A stretch of 20,897 nt of DNA from JAJRXG01 sp047634015 (GTDB taxonomy: Bacteria; Bacteroidota; Bacteroidia; Chitinophagales; Saprospiraceae). Shown one piece after another: positions 16,937 to 20,897 of the stretch. The position numbers were made by a program, and so were the translations under genes. Each line of letters begins with the position of its first letter. Position 1 is the stretch's first letter. The stretch covers positions 1 through 20,897 of the forward strand of contig JBLIDB010000070.1 in assembly GCA_047634015.1 (NCBI GenBank). Reading direction: 5' to 3'. A model generated the notes under the pieces. It made no database searches, was not told the DNA's origin, and worked only from the letters and a program-made list of their open reading frames with translations.

Positions 16937-17983
16937 CTATGCGGAATTCCTATTGATAAAATTAAAATCATTTTTCACCTCAATTGGAGTTTTGTCCAAA
17001 ATTATTTTAGCGGCAGTGGAGCCCATTTTTTGAAAATCCGTACTTATTACAGTGATACCCAGTAGTTCTTTTAGCGGGGTGTCATTATAAGATATAATAC
17101 CTATATCCTCTCCGATTTTGTAATGTCTATCTCGTACTTGTTTTACTAAATTAACCAAATCAGATTCCTGAATAGTGATGTAGAGATCCTTTAATTGTAG
17201 CTCCATACTATCATAGATCTCATCTAATATTTCATAATCCATTTCGTTTTTGGCACAGAATCTTTTGAATCCCAAGACAATATCCTGTGGATAAGGGTAA
17301 ACAGCTTTACTGGGATAGACAAGAATTATTTTCTTATACTTCTTTAATTGATTTGATCTTCCATCTAAGGCAGTAAAAATATCCTCATTGAAGTTTTGAT
17401 ATACTTTGCCCACTCCTACAGTCAAGCTATCTAAATTTCTATCCAATATTATTAATTTTTCTTTAGGAAGACTTTGGATGATTTCTAATATATCATTTGT
17501 ACACCCCATATGATGGAAAGCGTCATTCCTGAAATGCGGCATAATCACAAAATAGTCATACTGATTGTTCTTTTTTCTCAGTATCTTTTTGAAGTTTTCT
17601 GGTTCGCAATGATATATATCCAAGTCTACTTTGGCATTTCTTCCTAAGGCTTCTATAAAGGCATTATAAATGCGCATTTTGTAGGAGCTCAGCTTATTGA
17701 TTAGAAAAAGAACATTTACCGTATTGGATAAGTCTATTTTGTCAATGTAATAGCCTTTGCCTTTGACTGAGACAATAATTTTTTGCGCTTTTAGAAGGCT
17801 GTATGCTTTTTCAACAGTATCTCGCGATAGATTAAATTTTTCACTTAGTGCATTTATCGAGAGAATCTTATCTCCCATCACCAATACCTCGTTCTGGATA
17901 CCCAATTTTATAGAGTCCATTACTTGCTTGTACTTTGGAATCCTAGAGGCTTCATTGATCCTTATGTATTCTGTCTCTTTCAT
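16937..17983 (-). CDS. GntR-family transcriptional regulator with LacI-type sugar-sensor domain
   Basis: A 348-residue cytosolic regulator. Residues about 16-80 form a GntR winged helix-turn-helix, with recognition helix SRDTVEKAYSLL at 53-64 and wing GKGYYI at 75-80. Residues about 88-340 resemble the periplasmic-binding-protein-like effector domain of LacI-family regulators, with VLFLINK at the start and GIISYNDTPLKELLGITVISTD near the end in the expected places. This hybrid layout is the same as Bacillus AraR and several Bacteroidota sugar regulators, and usually gives a repressor released by a sugar ligand. It lies inside the PUL and is its only regulator in the window, so it is the natural candidate for the TTAACGTTAA sites before susC. 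Rhamnose or a rhamnose-containing disaccharide is a plausible effector by context. A 111-bp gap separates it from the FGE gene. Confidence 0.88.
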   Translation of the reverse strand: MKETEYIRINEASRIPKYKQVMDSIKLGIQNEVLVMGDKILSINALSEKFNLSRDTVEKAYSLLKAQKIIVSVKGKGYYIDKIDLSNTVNVLFLINKLSSYKMRIYNAFIEALGRNAKVDLDIYHCEPENFKKILRKKNNQYDYFVIMPHFRNDAFHHMGCTNDILEIIQSLPKEKLIILDRNLDSLTVGVGKVYQNFNEDIFTALDGRSNQLKKYKKIILVYPSKAVYPYPQDIVLGFKRFCAKNEMDYEILDEIYDSMELQLKDLYITIQESDLVNLVKQVRDRHYKIGEDIGIISYNDTPLKELLGITVISTDFQKMGSTAAKIILDKTPIEVKNDFNFINRNSA

Positions 17984-18094
17984 AAACGGTTCAATCTACA
18001 CTCCAACAATATTTCTTTTTGGTTAGTCATTTATAATATAAAACAGAATAAAGATAAAATTCGCTGCGCTAAGATCTTATATTTCAATATCACC

Positions 18095-19144
18095 TCAATC
18101 TTTTACGCATCTGAACCCCGTATGCATGGCTCCTGAATATGGATCAATTCCCATACGCCGGGCAACCCTATAGCCACTACAATAGTCATCATTACAAAGG
18201 AATGAACCTCCTTTTACAACATAGGATTCCAGTTGATAGGGTTCTAATGGATTGAAAGACTCAAGGGGACCTGCTGGATTCTTGACCAAACCATTTTTTT
18301 TCGCTTGAGAATACGCATCTGCGGAATATTTATCAGAACACAATTCCCACACGTTACCAGCCATGTCATAAATGCCAAAGGCATTAGGAGGGAATGATTT
18401 AACGGGAGCGGTCCCTAAGAAACCATCTTTTTCTGAATTGATATACGGGAATATTCCTTGCCAAAAATTGGCCTTATCATATGATTCGTTTATCGGTTTA
18501 TTGCCCCAAGGATATTTATTGGAATCGTTCCCACCAGAAGCCGCCCATTCCCATTCTGCTTCAGTCGGTAGTCTCTTATCGGCCCACTTACTGTATGCTA
18601 TTGCATCTTCGTAAGCAATATGTACTACAGGATGATTCATCTTGCTATCAATAGCCGTATTTGGTCCTTCAGGATGTCTCCAATTGGCTCCGATTTTCCA
18701 TTTCCACCATTGCATATAGTAATTCAAGTCTACCTCAACTTCAGTTTGTATGAATACTAATGCACCGGGCTGTAGTAATGAATCTGCAGGTTTAGGCGTA
18801 TTGGGTGGAACTTGTAATTTTAGTTCTTCCCAATCAATAGGGCGTTCAGCAACAGTTTGATAACCCGTGGCATCTACAAACTTCTTGAAATTTGTATTAG
18901 TGACTTCATGTTCATCCATGTAGAAGGCATCGACAAAGACTTTATGACGTGGAAGTTCATCTTCGTATGCCTGCGCTGACTTTCCTCCCATTTGGAATTC
19001 TCCAGCTGAGACAAAGACCATCCCTTTATAGTTAGGACCATTCTTAATGACGTTTTTTTGCTTTTTTTGTGGCGCGTTTTGACAAGAATGCAGTAGTAGA
19101 ATTATCCCAAATAGTACAAAGCTTTGAATTATGGAGTTATTCAT
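18095..19144 (-). CDS. Formylglycine-generating enzyme (sulfatase-maturation factor), lipoprotein
   Basis: A 349-residue FGE-sulfatase-family protein. After a lipoprotein signal (Cys21 in LLLHSC) comes the full domain from FVSAGEFQMG (44-53), through LPTEAEWEWAA (192-202) and YDMAGNVWELC (259-269), to GFRC (343-346). The segment KGGSFLCNDDYC carries Cys317 and Cys322 in a C-x4-C arrangement, matching the two catalytic cysteines of true aerobic FGEs (Cys336/Cys341 in human SUMF1). Many family members lack them. It therefore probably oxidises the Cys of C-x-P/A-x-R motifs to formylglycine, using oxygen and copper. Both sulfatases in the locus have such motifs. A lipid anchor places it in the periplasm, where it would meet the sulfatases as they emerge from Sec. 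It diverges from the second sulfatase gene across a 146-bp gap. Confidence 0.9.
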   Translation of the reverse strand: MNNSIIQSFVLFGIILLLHSCQNAPQKKQKNVIKNGPNYKGMVFVSAGEFQMGGKSAQAYEDELPRHKVFVDAFYMDEHEVTNTNFKKFVDATGYQTVAERPIDWEELKLQVPPNTPKPADSLLQPGALVFIQTEVEVDLNYYMQWWKWKIGANWRHPEGPNTAIDSKMNHPVVHIAYEDAIAYSKWADKRLPTEAEWEWAASGGNDSNKYPWGNKPINESYDKANFWQGIFPYINSEKDGFLGTAPVKSFPPNAFGIYDMAGNVWELCSDKYSADAYSQAKKNGLVKNPAGPLESFNPLEPYQLESYVVKGGSFLCNDDYCSGYRVARRMGIDPYSGAMHTGFRCVKD

Positions 19145-19290
19145 TATGGAGCTATTTATAAATGGAATGAACTTGTATGCTGCTCTTAATTCCTAAAAAT
19201 GCTAATATCTATAATAATACCGATGCATTTGTTAGATTCGTAAATCACTTCAATAAGTGTATCATTTGATAAAGAATTAAAAATTAGAAA
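19145..19290. promoter_or_regulatory. Divergent promoter region between the FGE and sulfatase genes
   Basis: A 146-bp AT-rich gap that must hold start signals for both directions. No perfect TAnnTTTG box was found on either strand. CACTT-CAAT-AAGTG (19246-19259) is a small inverted repeat about 40 bp upstream of the sulfatase start. The 17-bp element of the other two enzyme promoters is absent. Confidence 0.4.
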
Positions 19291-20736
19291 ATGGAGAGAA
19301 AAGTATCGCTTATAATTTCATGTATTATTGTTTTGGGGCTATCATTGTTGCATTACGGCTATAAATCCAATGAACAAGAAATTGCTGTCAAACCTAATGT
19401 CCTTCTTATAGCGGTCGATGATCTTAATGATTGGATTGGATGTTTGGGCGGACATCCGCAAGCAAAGACTCCGAATATTGATCGATTGGCCTCGAAGGGC
19501 ATGCTCTTCTCAAACGCTCATTGCCAATCTCCTGTTTGTAATCCTTCACGAGCGAGTCTTATGACTTCGCTATACCCAAGTACTACAGGAATCTATTTTT
19601 TGAATCCAGATCTTAAGGAATCACCAATCGCCAGTAAAGTCAAACTAATGCCACGCAGATTTCAGGAGGAAGGCTATCATGTTTCTGGTGTAGGTAAATT
19701 GTTTCACAATGGAGGACAACAAAACGAAACTTACATTCCTAATTACGGTGGACAATACGGGGGATTTGGTCCTATGCCAGATAATAAAATTACAAGTTTT
19801 CCCGGCCATCCCTTATGGGATTGGGGTGCCTTTCCTAATAATGATTCTCTTATGCCTGACTATAAAGTTGCAAGGTGGGCCGAGGATCAGCTATCTCGGA
19901 ATTACGAAGATCCTTTTTGGATGGGAGTAGGGTTTTATAGGCCACATGTCCCCCAATTTGCACCTCAAAAATGGTTTGATATGCATCCATTGGAAAGTGT
20001 AAAAGTACCGAAGAAAATTAGTAATGATGTTTCGGATATTTCACCATATGGTATGGATATTACACGCCTCGAACATGTGGCACCAACGCATGACTGGGTT
20101 ATGACCAATGATGAATGGAAGCCCATGGTGCAGTCCTATTTGGCTTGCGTAAGTTTTGTAGATGATCAAGTAGGAAAAGTAATACGCGCTTTAGAGAATG
20201 GGGAATATGGGGATAACACGTATATAGTGTTGTTTAGTGATCATGGTTTTCATATAGGAGAGAAAGAAAGACATGCTAAAAGGAGTCTTTGGGAGGATGG
20301 CACAAGAGTGCCATTGATTATTGTTGGACCTGGAATTCCCGAAGGGAGGGTTTGTAATAAACCTGTTCAACTATTAGATATTTATCCGACCTTGTTGGAA
20401 CTGACTGGAATAGATGCCGATCCAGAACATGAGGGTAATTCATTGGTAACGCTCCTGAAAAATCCTCAAGCGGATTGGCCTCATATGGCGCAAACAAGTT
20501 TTGGTCCAGGCAATTATAGTATTGTTTCTGAAGAACATCGGTTTATCCAATATGTGGATGGTTCAGAAGAGTTTTATGATCATACTAAGGATCCTCATGA
20601 ATGGTATAACGTCATTAATGAGCGTGCATATATCTCGTTAATAGAAGGGCATCGTGGGCAAATACCATTAGAAAGACATGATATTCTGGGAAAGGGCTCC
20701 ACAGGACATAAATCATTCTCCGCATCAAAAAAGTAA
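19291..20736 (+). CDS. Type I sulfatase (Cys-type), exported
   Basis: A 481-residue S1-family sulfatase. An N-terminal hydrophobic segment (residues 7-22) serves as signal peptide or anchor, with no clear lipobox. The metal site AVDDLNDW is at 41-48, and the formylglycine motif CNPSR at 83-87 continues as SLMTSLYPSTTGIY. FYRPHVP and SDHGFHIGEKERHAK provide the remaining metal and sulfate ligands. The CNPSR context and the SDHGFHIGE motif are close to the iduronate-2-sulfatase-like group, sometimes placed in subfamily S1_7; I make that placement from memory. It hydrolyses a sulfate ester on the oligosaccharide in the periplasm, after maturation by the adjacent FGE. It is the only PUL gene on the + strand. 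A transposase gene lies 48 bp beyond its end. The last 25 residues are polar and Ser/Lys-rich. Confidence 0.93.
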   Translation: MERKVSLIISCIIVLGLSLLHYGYKSNEQEIAVKPNVLLIAVDDLNDWIGCLGGHPQAKTPNIDRLASKGMLFSNAHCQSPVCNPSRASLMTSLYPSTTGIYFLNPDLKESPIASKVKLMPRRFQEEGYHVSGVGKLFHNGGQQNETYIPNYGGQYGGFGPMPDNKITSFPGHPLWDWGAFPNNDSLMPDYKVARWAEDQLSRNYEDPFWMGVGFYRPHVPQFAPQKWFDMHPLESVKVPKKISNDVSDISPYGMDITRLEHVAPTHDWVMTNDEWKPMVQSYLACVSFVDDQVGKVIRALENGEYGDNTYIVLFSDHGFHIGEKERHAKRSLWEDGTRVPLIIVGPGIPEGRVCNKPVQLLDIYPTLLELTGIDADPEHEGNSLVTLLKNPQADWPHMAQTSFGPGNYSIVSEEHRFIQYVDGSEEFYDHTKDPHEWYNVINERAYISLIEGHRGQIPLERHDILGKGSTGHKSFSASKK

Positions 20737-20784
20737 TTTTTAAAATGATATTTAACCAGAACCTATTTCAATGAAATCCTGGAT

Positions 20785-20897
20785 TCAACTAATAAATGCA
20801 ACGTGCACTTGATTGTCCAATATTTTCGCAAAAACTTCATTGGGTGTTTTGTACCCAAACCTCTTTCTTGGTCGGTTATTTAATTTGTTTTGAACTT
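20785..20897 (-). mobile_element. 3' end of an IS30-family transposase gene (partial)
   Basis: The - strand is open from the window edge to a TGA at 20785-20787. It encodes 37 residues with NNRPRKRFGYKTPNEVF, the well-known C-terminal motif of IS30 transposases, and the protein ends FIS. The 5' part and the other end of the element lie outside the window, so its terminal repeats and completeness cannot be judged. The element end should lie between about 20740 and 20785. Confidence 0.88.

Noticed and set aside
1..20897. CRISPR array, tRNA, rRNA or known riboswitch.
   Set aside because: No regularly spaced repeats, cloverleaf-like segments or recognisable aptamer motifs were seen in the intergenic regions on either strand.

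Overview
This AT-rich window comes from a member of the Bacteroidota. The evidence is a SusC/SusD pair, start sites without Shine-Dalgarno sequences in A/T-rich leaders, and two promoters with the TAnnTTTG -7 box typical of the phylum. A gene set aimed at sulfated, rhamnose-containing polysaccharide points to a marine, algae-associated bacterium. The sequence alone does not separate a flavobacterium from a saprospirian.

Left part (about 1-2400, + strand): a small energy/stress cluster with a tandem-CBS protein and two adjacent paralogous polyphosphate kinases 2. A candidate Crp/Fnr-type palindrome lies upstream of the CBS gene.

Main part (about 2600-20740): a polysaccharide utilization locus (PUL), almost all on the - strand. 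In transcription order it encodes a lipoprotein formylglycine-generating enzyme (FGE), a GntR regulator with a LacI-type sensor, a DUF5060 putative glycosidase lipoprotein, a sulfatase fused to a GH78 alpha-L-rhamnosidase, L-rhamnose mutarotase, SusC, SusD and a heparinase II/III-like protein. A second sulfatase diverges from the FGE gene on the + strand. The proposed logic is as follows. SusC/D captures and imports sulfated oligosaccharide. The heparinase-like enzyme acts on uronic-acid linkages. The sulfatases, matured by the local FGE, remove sulfate. GH78 releases rhamnose, and the mutarotase equilibrates its anomers for catabolism. A sulfatase-GH78 fusion beside rhamnose mutarotase best fits ulvan, the green-algal polysaccharide, but the substrate is inferred. 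No GH88/GH105 unsaturated glucuronyl hydrolase, no ulvan lyase that I recognise and no rhamnose isomerase/kinase/aldolase genes are in the window.

Regulatory structure: twin TTAACGTTAA palindromes 32 bp apart upstream of susC; a near-identical 17-bp element exactly 20 nt upstream of TAnnTTTG boxes at both the sulfatase-GH78 and DUF5060 genes; a strong intrinsic terminator after susD; and a perfect 20-bp palindrome just upstream of the heparinase-like gene. The right edge enters the 3' end of an IS30-type transposase gene, so the original PUL boundary may lie further right.
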